From positions 144,877,549 through 144,941,548 of the forward strand of contig NC_081840.1 in assembly GCF_963259705.1 (NCBI RefSeq): a stretch of DNA of 64,000 nt, written 5' to 3'. The DNA is from Myotis daubentonii (Eukaryota; Chordata; Mammalia; Chiroptera; Vespertilionidae). Positions 1-10,200 of this stretch are shown here, piece by piece (positions within the stretch are counted from its first letter, which is position 1; each line of letters begins with the position of its first letter). The notes below the pieces were generated by a model. The model worked only from the letters and a program-made list of their open reading frames with translations, did not search any database and was not told the origin of the DNA. The translations under genes were made by a program, and so were the position numbers.

Positions 1-224
1 CAAACAGCTCATAGAGACTAAGGTACTTCTCTTAACAGGCGGGCACCTACACTCACTTACAAATTCACTTGCTCTGATTTCCATCACAGGGGCAGCAACT
101 CAAAAAGAGCCAATGACAGACAGGGAGAAACTAAACTGACTAACTTCAGGAGGCTAGTAGGCACTGTTGTTCTTTTGTTGAGCTTTTCTCTCACCCAGAC
201 TCTAGGCACCCATGGGCACCCAAT

Positions 225-246
225 TTGTGTGTGTGTGTGTGTGTGT
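225..246. repeat. (TG)n microsatellite
   Basis: Short run of TG dinucleotides next to the decayed 3' tail of the antisense SINE that follows. It probably grew from that tail. Confidence 0.85.
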
Positions 247-416
247 TTTAAAAAGAGGAAGGGAGAGAAAGGGAGGAGAGAAATATTTGTTGTTCCACTT
301 ATTTATGCATTCATTGGTTGATTCTTGTCCATGCCCTGACCAGGGATTGAACCCCCAATACCTGCAACCTTATTGTGCAAGGACGACACTCTAACCAACT
401 GAGCTACCTGGACGGG
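247..416 (-). mobile_element. Old tRNA-derived SINE (Ves-like), antisense
   Basis: Read on the minus strand this begins with a tRNA-like head: a box A equivalent (complement of CCAACTGAGCTA, about 398-409) and a box B equivalent (complement of GGGATTGAACC, about 343-353). A purine-rich tail lies at 247-290. The body differs from the younger Ves SINEs further on, so this is an older subfamily. Such SINEs are transcribed by Pol III and mobilised by L1 proteins. Confidence 0.75.
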
Positions 417-533
417 GTAAATCTGTGCTCTTTATTAATCTGGTTAACACCATTTGCCCCACCTTAAAGAGTCACTGATAAGCTGCCCCACAAAACTCCC
501 TCACTTAGCCTGAGCCTCCTCTAATGGCTCTTC

Positions 534-1046
534 CACAGGAGTGGCCTGCTTCAGCTCATGTGTAAACTCACTCAAAGGTTTTCAAACTCCACATGAGTCG
601 GGGCTGCCCTAGGCTTGGGCTACAGTCTTTCTCAACTATTCTCAAATCCCACACAAGCAGCAGCCAGTCTTGGTGTGCTTGGTAGCTCCTTCCAAGTGGC
701 CCCAGGCACAGCACAAGAAGCAACTGGTCTCGACATGCATTGTAACTCCCATCGGGTTACCCCCAAAACTTGCATAAGTGGTGGTCAGTCTTGGCTGTAA
801 TGTACCTCCAACTAATCAACCACAAGCCTGGCACAAGTTGCAGCTGGCCTCAGCTCCCATCATAGTGCCTGTGTGAGGGCTCCACGGCTGGCACAGTGGC
901 ATGTCCTCAGTTCACAGTGTAGCCCCCTGAAGCAACTCCAAGACCAAAACAAGTGGCAACCAACCACACATCACTTTGTAGCTCCTACAAAACCACCCTA
1001 AGCCTGCACAAATGTGGTCTAACATTGGCCTGCACTGGAGCTGAAT
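534..1046 (+). repeat. Degenerate ~60-bp tandem array (about 9 units)
   Basis: A motif of the form CACAAG-(N)-GCAGC..GGTC..GTAGCTCC recurs near 534, 591, 651, 710, 773, 832, 892, 949 and 1008, a spacing of 56-63 bp. Units are strongly diverged. The array runs directly into L1 ORF2 endonuclease sequence at about 1040. Tandem GC-rich units are common in L1 5' UTRs, so it may be a 5' UTR whose ORF1 has been lost; that assignment is inferred. Confidence 0.65.
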
Positions 1047-1552
1047 AGAAAGGAAAACACAATCCATACATATGTTGCCTACAAGAGATCCACTTCAGAT
1101 TGTAAGATATACACAGGCTGAACATAAATGAATGGAAAAAGATATTTCATACAAATGGAATGAGAAAGAGGTTGGGGTAGGAATACTTACATCACACAAA
1201 ATAGACTTTAAAACAAAGACTGCAAGAAGAGACAAAGAAGAGCATTTCATAGTAATAAAGTGATCAATCCAAGAAGAAGACATAATTCTTGTAAACATCT
1301 ATGCACCCAATGTAGAAGCACCTAAATGTATAAAGCAAATATTAACAGACATTTAGAGGGAGATCAACAGAAATACTACAATAGCAAGTGAATTTAACAC
1401 CCCTTAACATCAATAGATAGATCATACTGACAAAAAGTCAATGAGGAAACAGTGGCCTTTAGACCAAATGGATTTAATTAATATTTTTAAAACATTTCAC
1501 CTAAAAACAGAAAAATATATATTCTTTTCAAGCACACAGAGATTAAGAAGTA
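1047..1552 (+). pseudogene. L1 ORF2 fragment (endonuclease region)
   Basis: The DNA follows the mammalian L1 ORF2 endonuclease region in order: the ATATGTTGCCTACAAGAGA stretch, a CACAGGCTGAACATAAATG segment, then GGGGTAGGAATACTTACAT and AAAATAGACTTTAAAACAAAG. Many frameshifts and stops leave no usable frame. It is decayed, sense orientation, and is interrupted by an L1 3' end at about 1553. Confidence 0.85.
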
Positions 1553-1790
1553 CAAATTGACAGTTGCAAAATAGTTACATGGATGTAAAGTACAGCATAA
1601 GGAATATAGTCAATAATATTGTAATAACTAGGTAAGGTGACAGATGGATACTACACTTATCAGGGGACACTTTGTACATTATATAAATGTCTAACCATTA
1701 TGCTGTATGCCTGAAATATTGAATTTAAACTATAAATTGAAAATAAAAATATATAAAAACTAATAATAATTGTAATAATAAAATATCACA
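1553..1790 (+). mobile_element. L1 3' UTR/tail fragment inside older L1
   Basis: The sequence has the laurasiatherian L1 3' UTR signature: GGAATATAGTCAATAATATTG, then a TATAAATGTCTAACCA.. and ATGCTGTATGCCTGAAA motif, ending in an A-rich tail near 1735-1790. Flanking L1 ORF2 text (AAAACATTTCACCTAAAA) occurs on both sides, at about 1491 and 1821, so this separate 5'-truncated insertion came with an unusually long flanking duplication. Confidence 0.75.
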
Positions 1791-2890
1791 CAGACCAGAT
1801 GAACATAATTGTTATTTTTTAAAACATTTCACCTAAAAGCAGCAGAATTTGATTCTTTCAAGTACACATGCAACATTTTCCACATGGTAAGCCAAAAAAG
1901 TCAATAAATTTGAGAAAATTGAAATTAAATCTGGCATCTTTTTTCTTCACAATAGTATAAAACTAGACATCAGTTACAAGAAGAAAACAAAAAAAACATG
2001 GAAGCTAAATAACATCCTACTAAACAATGAATGTGTTAACAATAAGATCAAGAAGGGTCAAAAGACAAAAAGACAAATGAAAATGAAAACACAACTACTC
2101 AACTCTGTGGACACAGTCAAAGCAGTTCTAAAAAGGAAATTCATGGCAATAGAGGCCGACCTCAAGAACCAAAACCAATATCAAATAAACAACCCAACCT
2201 CACAACTAAAGAAACTAGAAAAAGAGGAACAAGAAAGCCTAAAGTGAGTTTGAGGAAAGAAATAATAAAGATTAGAGTGACAATAAATAAAGAAGAGATT
2301 GAAACAAAAAAAGAAAAGAAAGGAAAGAACAATGAAACTAAGAGTTGATTCTTTAAAAAGAAAAACAAAATTGATAAACCTTTTGCCAGGCTCATCAAGA
2401 TGAAAGAGAAAAGGCCTCAATAAAATGCAAAATGAAAAAGATGTGACAACCAATACCACAGAAAATTATAAGAAAATACTATGAACAATTATATGCTAAC
2501 AAATTGGACAATGTGAAAGAAATAGATGAATTTCTAGAAATATACAATCTTCCAAGGCTTGGTCAAGAGGCAACAGAAACTGAACAGATTGGTAACTACT
2601 AACGAAATTAAGTCAGAAATCAAAAACTCACAAAACAAAAGTCCTGGAACAAATGACTTAAAAGATGAATTTTACTAAAAATTCAAAGAAGAAGTAATAC
2701 CTATTCTTCTCAAACTAGTTCAAAATATTGAAGAGGAAGGAAGGCTCCTAAACTCATTTTACAAGGCCAGCATGACCCTGATACCAAAACCAGAAGACAC
2801 TACAAAAAAAAAAATTATAGGTCAATATCCATGATGAACAAAGATGTAAAAATCCTCAACAAAATCTTAGCAAACTGAATTCATCAATAC
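1791..2890 (+). pseudogene. L1 ORF2 fragment (inter-domain to RT region)
   Basis: Continuation of the decayed sense L1 ORF2, colinear with the copy at 33.3-34.4 kb (for example AAAACATTTCACC, GGAAATTCATGGCAATAGAGGC, TATGAACAATTATATGCTAAC, GACCCTGATACCAAAACCAGA). Multiple stops. Residues 2346-2512 are repeated almost perfectly at 3911-4077. Confidence 0.85.
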
Positions 2891-2901
2891 TTTAAAAAGA
2901 T

Positions 2902-3486
2902 TAGCCCTAGCTTGTTTGGCTCAGTGGATAGAGTGTTGGCCTGTGGACCGAAGGGTCCCAGGTTCAATTCCAGTCAAAGGCCCATACCTTGGTAGTAGGC
3001 TCCTCCAGGCCCACCCTGGTCAGGGCTCCTGCAGGAGGCAATCAATCAATGTGTTTTGCTCACATCAATGTTTCTTTCTGTCTTTTCCTCTCTTTCACTT
3101 TCCCTAAAAATCAATGGAGAGCATTATGCTAAGCGAAATAAGCCAGTCAGAGAAAGATAAATGTCACATGATCTCACTCATTTATGGAATATAATGAACA
3201 ACATAAACTGATGAACAAAAACAGATCCTGAGACAGAGAAGCAATGATCAGACCATCAAACCTCAGAGGGAATGTAGGGGAGGGTGGGGGTAAGAGGGAG
3301 AGTTCAATCAAAGGACTTGTATACATGCATATACAATGGGCACAGACAAAAAGGGGGTGAGGGCATGAGTGGGGATGTGGAGGGGAAGGGGCGATAAGGA
3401 CACATATGTAATACCTTAATCAATAAAGAAAAAAAAATTTAAAAATCAATGAAAAAATATCCTCAGGTGAGGATTAACAAAAATTT
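2902..3486 (+). mobile_element. Ves SINE, split by an L1 insertion
   Basis: Typical Ves head (GGCTCAGTGGATAGAG at about 2919, box B GGTTCAATTCC) and a pyrimidine-rich tail. It is flanked by the 11-bp target-site duplication TTTAAAAAGAT at 2891-2901 and 3487-3497. The SINE is cut at 3116/3441 by an L1 3' end, and its own tail (CTCAGGTGAGGATTAAC) resumes after it. Confidence 0.9.
3117..3440 (+). mobile_element. 5'-truncated L1 3' end nested in SINE
   Basis: This matches the end of the 29.5-37.9 kb L1 (GAGAGCATTATGCTAA, ATCTCACTCATTTATGGAAT, CATGCATATA, CAATAAAG plus A-tail). Direct repeats AAAAATCAATG flank it at 3106-3116 and 3441-3451. This is the youngest layer of the nest: L1 in SINE in L1. 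Confidence 0.9.
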
Positions 3487-3497
3487 TTTAAAAAGAT

Positions 3498-4077
3498 CAT
3501 ACTCCATGATCAAATGGGATATATTCCTGGAATGCAATTTTGGTTCAATATCTACAAATCAATTAACATGATATACCACACAAATAAAACCAAGAATAAA
3601 AATCATATGATCATCTCTATAGAGGCAAAAAAGTATTTGACAATATCTAAAATCCATTTATAATAAAAACTCTCAGCAAAGTGGGAATAGAAGGAATATA
3701 CCTCAACATAATAAAGGCCATATATAAAAATTCTACAGCTAATATCATACTCAATGGTGAAAAGCTAAAAGCTTTTGTTTTTGTTTTTTCAAGATCAGCT
3801 TTAGAAGAAGACAGTTTTCTCTCACCCCCAAACCCTTCAGAATTCCTTGGTAGGTTGATGTTATATTTCAGACCAGGAATATAATAGAGAAAAGGCAGAA
3901 TATACTTGTCTGATTCTTTAAAAAGAAAAACAAAATTGATAAACCTTTTGCCAGGCTCATCAAGATGAAAGAGAAAAGGCCTAAATAAAATGCAAAATGA
4001 AAAAGATGTGACAACCAATACCACAGAAAATTATAAGAAAATACTATGAACAATTATATGCTAACAAATTGGACAAT
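3498..4077 (+). pseudogene. L1 ORF2 fragment (RT region) plus duplicated block
   Basis: To about 3770 this follows L1 reverse-transcriptase DNA (GGTTCAATATCTACAAATCAA, ATCATACTCAATGGTGAAAAG). About 3770-3910 is decayed L1-like sequence I cannot align confidently. At 3911-4077 it carries an out-of-order copy of 2346-2512 with a single mismatch in 167 bp. It is not coding. Confidence 0.8.
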
Positions 4078-4283
4078 ATTATTTTCTCACAAATATGTAC
4101 AAGTTTAGTCTCAGCTCCTGCTGAGAGTGCTCTTATATGGGCCCAGTTAGTATGAATTTGTTTCATCTGAGACGAAAACTGGTGTCAGCAATTTTAGTGA
4201 ATATCAGAATCGTGTCTGTTCCCTAGATGTTACAGGACATGCACACACCATATCTCCCTGTCCTGTGGCACTTTATTCTAACA
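4078..4283. other. Unassigned sequence
   Basis: Short single-copy-looking stretch between the L1 block and a Helitron. I see no gene or recognisable repeat. Confidence 0.5.
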
Positions 4284-4884
4284 CTAAAGGCCCAGTGCAC
4301 GAATTCATGCATGGGTGGGGTTCCTCTGGGTGGTCTGTGGGAATCGGTCTGAAACCCACAGTCCAATGCTGCCTGCAGCTCCTACTTGCCACTCCCGCTC
4401 ATCCCAACCACACTGAGCCTGCCACGTGGGCTCACACCCAATCAGTCCCATGAGCCCTGCATCTGATGCCTTCCCGAGGGAAGTGGCCTATGGGATCGGG
4501 CTTCAACCAGCTCCTCTCCAACATCCCCCAAGGGGTCCTGGATTGTGAGAGGGTGCAGACCAGGCTGAGGGACCCCACCAGTGCAAGATTGGGGACAGGA
4601 AGGGACCGTGGATGGGCTCCAGGGCGTGACCAGCCCCATCTCGCTCAGTCCCGATTGGCCGGACCCCAACAGCAAACTAACCTACCAGTCAGAGCATCTT
4701 CCCCCTGGTGGTCAGTGCACATCATAGCGACTGGTCAACCGGTCGACTATCTGCCCCATGGTGGTCAGTGCATGTCATAGCGAGTGGTTAAGTGGCCTTA
4801 GCATATTATGCTTTGATTGGTTGAACAGTCAACCAGTCAACAGACGACCGGACACTTATCATATTAGGCTTTTATTATATAGGA
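4284..4884 (-). mobile_element. HeliBat-type non-autonomous Helitron, antisense
   Basis: On the minus strand the element starts TCCTATATAATAAAAG (ending at 4884) and ends GGGCCTTTAG at 4284, just inside an imperfect GTGCACGAATTCATGCAT hairpin at 4296-4313. Flanking bases fit insertion between A and T, as expected of rolling-circle Helitrons. No Rep/helicase coding. Apparent ORFs at 4442-4780 are internal Helitron sequence. Confidence 0.9.
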
Positions 4885-6611
4885 TTTAGGTTGAGATAGT
4901 TACCAGTGTTGGGCCATATTTAGATTTTAAAGTATTAGAACAGAAAAGTGCCAATGATAATCATCTAATGAGCAAAATCCCTCACTTTTATGTTGAAATT
5001 GAAATTAAGTGAGGTTGAAATAGTTGGTTAGCTTAACTTGGTATCTCATATCAAGAAACAGTAAATGGTTTAGTGTTTATGCTGTGTGAATTACGAGAGT
5101 TTCAGTACATTTAAAAGGAGGAACAGGACATTTTAATTACTGTGTAGTTACTCGTGATCACAGAACAAATATTTTCTTACAATTTTGTAGATAACATTCC
5201 ATCAGCCCCAACCACTTTGGTGACATTTTGTATGCAGACCACTCAGGCTGAGGAGAATTAAATTTAATTTGTGCAAAAGTTAAAGGTGGAAAAGCGTGAA
5301 ATTAACTTGACGCATTTTTACGGCATTTTCTATCTCCTAGCTTCTCTCGGCCTTTCCAATCCAGCGCGATTTGATTGGCTGTGTCAGGATCTCCCCATCC
5401 CTGCAGCTTCCCTCTGGTCTCTGTGCAGTGAGAATGGAGGGCTTCTGAGTCCGTGTCACATTCTTCCTTCATTCACAGGCAACCCAGCTGAAGGAAATGC
5501 TGATTTATGTGTCTTGATGTTTACCTTGGCAGAGCTTCAGTCTGTGCTCAAGGTTCACTGTTCTCGGTGACTCATCTCTCTCAGGAGTATGTGTGTGTGA
5601 AACAGCCAAAGATGAGTCAACTCATTCAAGAAATCATTCAGCATGGTCCAAATGGTTTGCAAAGATTTCGAAAGAAATCTGAACCTTTTATAATGCTATA
5701 TAGAACATAGCAATTGATTGCTGATGTAACATCTATAAATTATCAAGGTTATTACAGACACACCTCAACCTATGGGGATAAAACCGAGATATCCGCTACT
5801 GTATCAATAACGGAAGCACCTCTACACAGTTTTTAAAAGTCACAGAACAAGAGCTAATCAAAGGCAATTATGTTTAGAAAGAGAGAGAGATGGAAATGAG
5901 ACTGTGGGTTGCCCACTGTAGATTGCATTTAGTGACCAATTATTAAGTGTTATAAGAAATGCCTGCAGCAAACAGTATATGCATTCTGTTTATTTTCATA
6001 AACCCAGAAGATATTGCTATCAATTCTTTTCATCTTTTGATAGGATAACTCACACAGTATTATTCAAATAAGTAACATGGTTGTGCAGAGATTCTGAACT
6101 TTTGTCAGGTGAGTTTTTAGAAGAGATGTTTTGGCAATATTAAAGAAAGATGATAAAAACAAAAATAAAATGTATAAACACCACAGATTATAAATTCTAC
6201 TGTATTCCATTATGTCCATTTATTATTTAAAAGGTAATGGCCAATCCATATTTTGTGCATGTTTTAAAGGTGCCTATTTAAATTTTTTTTCTGCTAATGA
6301 CCATGTGTCTTTTTCCAGTGCTGGCTGGTTTTCCTTAAGAGAACCTCTTTATTTTTTAATTAAAGATTTTTATTTTTTATTTTTATTCAGAGAGTCTCTC
6401 CTACTAAACTACATAATTTGTCTCATTTTCATGAAAAAATGAAATGTTTCTCACCCCAAACAAAACCTGTACTTTATTTGCCAGCACCCAACATAAAACC
6501 AGATGATCCACACTAATTGATTCTGTCTGCTGTACATAGACTTTTCTGTGGGTAACAGGTTCTGATGGTGCAGGTCTTCTGCAACATTTTGCATTTATAT
6601 TTTGATAAATA
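4885..6611. other. Single-copy region, no gene recognised
   Basis: AT-rich sequence without recognisable interspersed repeats. Short open frames (for example 5271-5570) have no splice context or domain I recognise and look like chance. A GC-richer patch lies at 5340-5480. Confidence 0.5.
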
Positions 6612-6961
6612 TCTACACTAATAAAAGAGAAAGATGCAAATTGACTGTACCTTCATGACACCCACCAGCCAATCAGGAGTGAGTATGCAAATTAACCCAA
6701 CAAAGATGGTGGGTTAATTTGCATATGCAGGCACTGAGCAGCCGGTAGTGGGGCAGGACACTTGCATTGTTGCCATGGCAACACAGGCATTCTGCACCGC
6801 CCCAGCCGCTCCAGGCTTCTGGGCAGCATGGGAAGGTGGAAAGGCGGCTCTGGGCCAGAACGAAGGCAGAAAGGTGGCTCCAGGCTGGAGCAAAGGTGGT
6901 GCTGGCAGCCAGGGGAAGGAAGGCCCATTCTTGCACGAATCTTCGTGCATCGGGCCTCTAG
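6612..6961 (+). mobile_element. HeliBat-type non-autonomous Helitron
   Basis: Begins TCTACACTAATAAAAGAG and ends GGGCCTCTAG, preceded by a TGCACGAATCTTCGTGCA hairpin at about 6934-6951. It is inserted between A (6611) and T (6962). Length 350 bp. The 5' part carries CCAATCAG (6669-6676), ATGCAAAT (6685-6692) and AAGATGG (6703-6709), a motif set shared by other Helitrons here. Confidence 0.93.
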
Positions 6962-7513
6962 TAAATAAATAAATGCATATTGATTCATGCCCTGATTTTA
7001 CCAAACAGAAATAAGGGCCTTTCTTTCTCTGAAAGGAATATAGAAAGAAATAATTAAAATTATTCAGGTTCATTGGCTGTATATTTTATGGAAAGTTTAA
7101 AATGACAAATAATAAACTTACAATTTAGGAAAATAGGATCAGCTTTCCATTAACATCGAAAATACAAAAACACTAAAGAGATGGTGAGTAAAAGTGGAGA
7201 TGAGAGAGCCTTTGTGTGTTAGGAAAGAAGGTATAGATTTATTTATCTTTTCCATAAATGATTTAATACTCACAGTAATGCACAAACTAGAGATTTTCAT
7301 CCTTATTACACAAATAAGAAAACTGAAGATTTGGGAAATTGTTCCTTGTTGAAAGTTATACAAGTGGAATATAATGGAACTAAGATGAAACCCAGTTTTA
7401 ACAAACTCAGAACTTCTCATATGCTTACGGAAATGCCTCAAAGAAGGTTATGTCTGTTTTGAATTCTGAAGGATGAATTAAAAGCCCGTTTTATGAACAG
7501 GTAAACACTGGAG
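6962..7513. other. Single-copy region, no gene recognised
   Basis: AT-rich DNA with no repeat or coding signature I can support. The 100-residue open frame at 7139-7441 has no recognisable domain. Confidence 0.5.
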
Positions 7514-7520
7514 GTATTTT

Positions 7521-9924
7521 ATGTTTGTTTGTTTTAATCTTTATTGTTTGAATTATTACAGATGTTCCTCTCCCAGCCGCCATAGCTCCCCTCCACCCAG
7601 TTCCCAACCCACTCCAGACCTTTCGCCACCCTACTACTGACCTCGTCCATAGGTATAAGCTCTTTATCCAATCTCTTCCTTCACCCCCCACAACCCCTTC
7701 CTCCGAAGAATTGTCAGTGTGCTCCCTTTCCATGCCCCTGATTCTATTACATTCACCAGTCTGTTCTGTTCATCAGGTTTTTTATTCATTTGATTTTTAG
7801 GTTGACTTGTTGATAGATATGTATTTGTTTTCACTTTGTTGTTCATAATTTTTTATCTTTACCTTTTTCTTCTTCTTCCTTTTCTTAGAGAATACACCAG
7901 CATTTCATATAATACTGGTTTGGTGGTGATGAACTCCTTTAGCTCTTTCTTGTCTGTGAAGCTCTTTATCTGACTTTCAATTCTAAATGATAGCTTTGCT
8001 GGGTAGAGTAATCTTGGTTGTAGGTTCTTGCTATTCATCACTTTGTATATTTCTTGCCACTCCCTTCTGGCCTGCATAGTTCCTGTTGAGAAGTCAGCTG
8101 ACAGTTGTATGGGTACTCCCTTGTAGGTAACTGACTGTTTTTCTCTTGCTGCTTTTAAGATTCTCTCTTTGTCTTTTGCTCTTGGCATTTTAATTATGAT
8201 GTGTCTTTGTGTGGTCCTCTTTGGATTCCTCTTGTTTGGGGTTCTCTGCACTTCCTGGACTTGTAAGTCTATTTCTTTCACCAGGTAAGGGAAGTTTTCT
8301 ATCATTATTTCTTCAAATAAGTTTTCAATATCTTGCTCTCTCTCTTGTTCTGGAACCCTCATAATTCAGATGTTGTTACACTTGAAGTTGTCTCAGAGGC
8401 TCCTTACACTATCTTCATATTTTTTATTCTTTTTTCTTTTTGCTTTGCCAGTTGGGTGCTTTTGCTTCTTCATATTTCAAATCTTTGGCTTGATTCTTGG
8501 GATCCTCTAGTCTGCTGTTGGATCTGTGTATATTATTCTTTATTTCAGTCAGTGTATGCTTAATTTCTGATTGGTCCTTTTTCATATACTTGAGGGTCTC
8601 ACTTAGTTCCTCGAAGGTTTCTAGAAGATTCTTGAGTAACCTTATAACCGTGGTTTTGAACTCTATATCCAGTAGTTTGCTTTCATCCATTTCTTTCATT
8701 TGTGATTTATTTCTTTGTCTCCACATTTTGGCTGCTTCCCTGTGTTTGTTTCTATGTACTGGATAGCTGCTAAGTCTCTTTGAGTTGATAGAGTGGATTT
8801 GTGTGGTAGGTGTCCTATAGGGCCCAGTGACTCAACCTCCCCAGTCACCTGAGGTGGATGCTCTTGGTGCACCCCTTTGTGGGCTGTTTGCACAGTCTTG
8901 TTGTAGTTAACCCTTGATTGCTATTGGTATCACTGGAAAGAATTGACCTCCAGGCCAATTGGCTGTGATGACCAGCTGTGTCTACACTGGAAGATCTGTT
9001 GCATAGGAGACACCCTTATGGGGCAGGACTTGCTTCAGTGGGGCTTTGTTGCTCACTGAGTCTGCCCCTTGAGTGTGTCTCTTATGGATGTGAAGAGTTG
9101 TAATCTGGTATTGTCTCACTCTGACCACTGGGTACACTGGCTCTTGCATTTCCAAGGAGGTGCAAGGTCAGCCACTGTTCGGAACTGCCCAGCAGGAGCT
9201 AAAGAGACATTTGCAGATTCCTCCTCTTTGTATGGGGTTTGGAAGTGCCCAGAGGAGGCCCCGCTGTGAAGCAAGGCAGGATGGTGCTGGGCCTTGGGTC
9301 TTCTTTTGGAAGCTCTGGGGCTCTCTGACCAGCTTCGGTTTGACAGATTTTAGGCGGATAACGGACAGGCATTCATTTGCAAAAGCCGATGTGCACAGCT
9401 TGGGTGGGTTGTAAATTGAGTGGGGCAGGGTCTCTAGGAATCACCAGGGCAAACAGCGGTGGCTACCAGTCAGCCTTACACCAGAGAGGTCCCCGGGTCT
9501 CTGCGTTCCACACCCTCACCAACCCCCACCACGCAGAACAATCATCACTGCAAGCACCTTTGTGAGAAAGCCACACTTGCATTACTGTCCCGATGTCAGA
9601 CAGTCCAGTTTCTCCCCTTATGTGTCTGGGTCCCCCAGAGTCTCACCCAGAACTGGAGTTCAGAGCAAGCAGGAGCTTGTATCTCCCTCCCAATTAAAAG
9701 AGCAGCACATCCAGGTGCCAACACTTTCCGCACCTCCACACCTCTTACCAGTCTCAATGCCCTTTCTTCACCTCTCTAGTTGCAGAACTTCCACTCAACC
9801 AGCTTTCCCACAGTTCTGGGTGGTCTTTTTTCTGACTTTTAGTTGTAATTTTGATGTGGTTGTGAGAGGCAGCAAGTATAGGTGTTTACTTATGCTGCCA
9901 TCTTGGTTTTTCTCTGGAAGAAAA
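7521..9924 (-). mobile_element. HAL1-like (half-L1) element, near full length, antisense
   Basis: Read from about 9924 down, it begins with an L1-type 5' UTR start (complement of TATGCTGCCATCTTGG, 9891-9906) and a 5' UTR of about 1.1 kb. An ORF1-like gene (8726-7859) follows. It then passes straight into a 3' UTR with no ORF2, the HAL1 architecture. Possible direct repeats GTATTTT lie at 7514-7520 and 9925-9931. HAL1s use L1-derived ORF1p and relied on L1 ORF2p in trans. Confidence 0.85.
7859..8726 (-). pseudogene. HAL1/L1 ORF1 (RNA-binding chaperone), frameshifted
   Basis: Two open stretches on the minus strand make one ORF1p-like product. At 8726-8424 there are 100 residues rich in coiled-coil heptads (RLLKNLLETFEELSETLKYM). 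At 8362-7859 there are 167 residues holding the RRM and C-terminal domain with family signatures (NPKRTTQRHIIIKMP, KDKERILKAAREKQ, LSADFSTGTMQARREW, LLYPAKLSF). The frames differ, so a frameshift and/or stop between 8362 and 8424 breaks it. L1 ORF1p forms trimers that coat L1 RNA. Confidence 0.85.
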
Positions 9925-9954
9925 GTATTTTCAACAGAGGGGGGGGGGTCATTT

Positions 9955-10200
9955 TAATAATAGCTATCATTTAAGGTATTTACTATTTATAGATATTTAA
10001 TGTGCAAGGTACATAACTATCAAGTTAAAATACATTATTTTACTTGGTTTTCATTAGCAATTCCATGGAGTAGTAATACTACATTCATCTTAGAGAAGAC
10101 AAATGAAGCCCAAGAAAGTTTTGAACCTACCGTATGTCTGACCTGTCAGAGGCTGGCTTGAAATCAAATCCAAAAGCTCCTTGAAAGTTCCTGTTCTTTC
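9955..10200 (-). mobile_element. MIR-like remnant, antisense
   Basis: The order of weak matches fits an antisense MIR: TTTCATTAGCAATTCCATGGAGTAGTAATACTAC, read as the ..CCTATGAGGTAG.. block, then GAAGACAAATGAAGCCCAAGAAAG, read as ..GAGGAAACTGAGGC... Highly diverged. Confidence 0.5.

Noticed and set aside
5271..5570. 99-residue frame in a GC-richer patch
   Set aside because: No domain, and an overlapping frame of similar length continues to 5710; nothing distinguishes either from chance.
6612..6961. MITE-type DNA transposon
   Set aside because: No terminal inverted repeats or target duplication; the TC..CTAG ends with a 3' hairpin and A|T insertion identify a Helitron.
9069..9957. Series of plus-strand frames (66-131 residues)
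   Set aside because: They lie antisense to the HAL1 5' UTR, a GC-rich region that yields chance frames.
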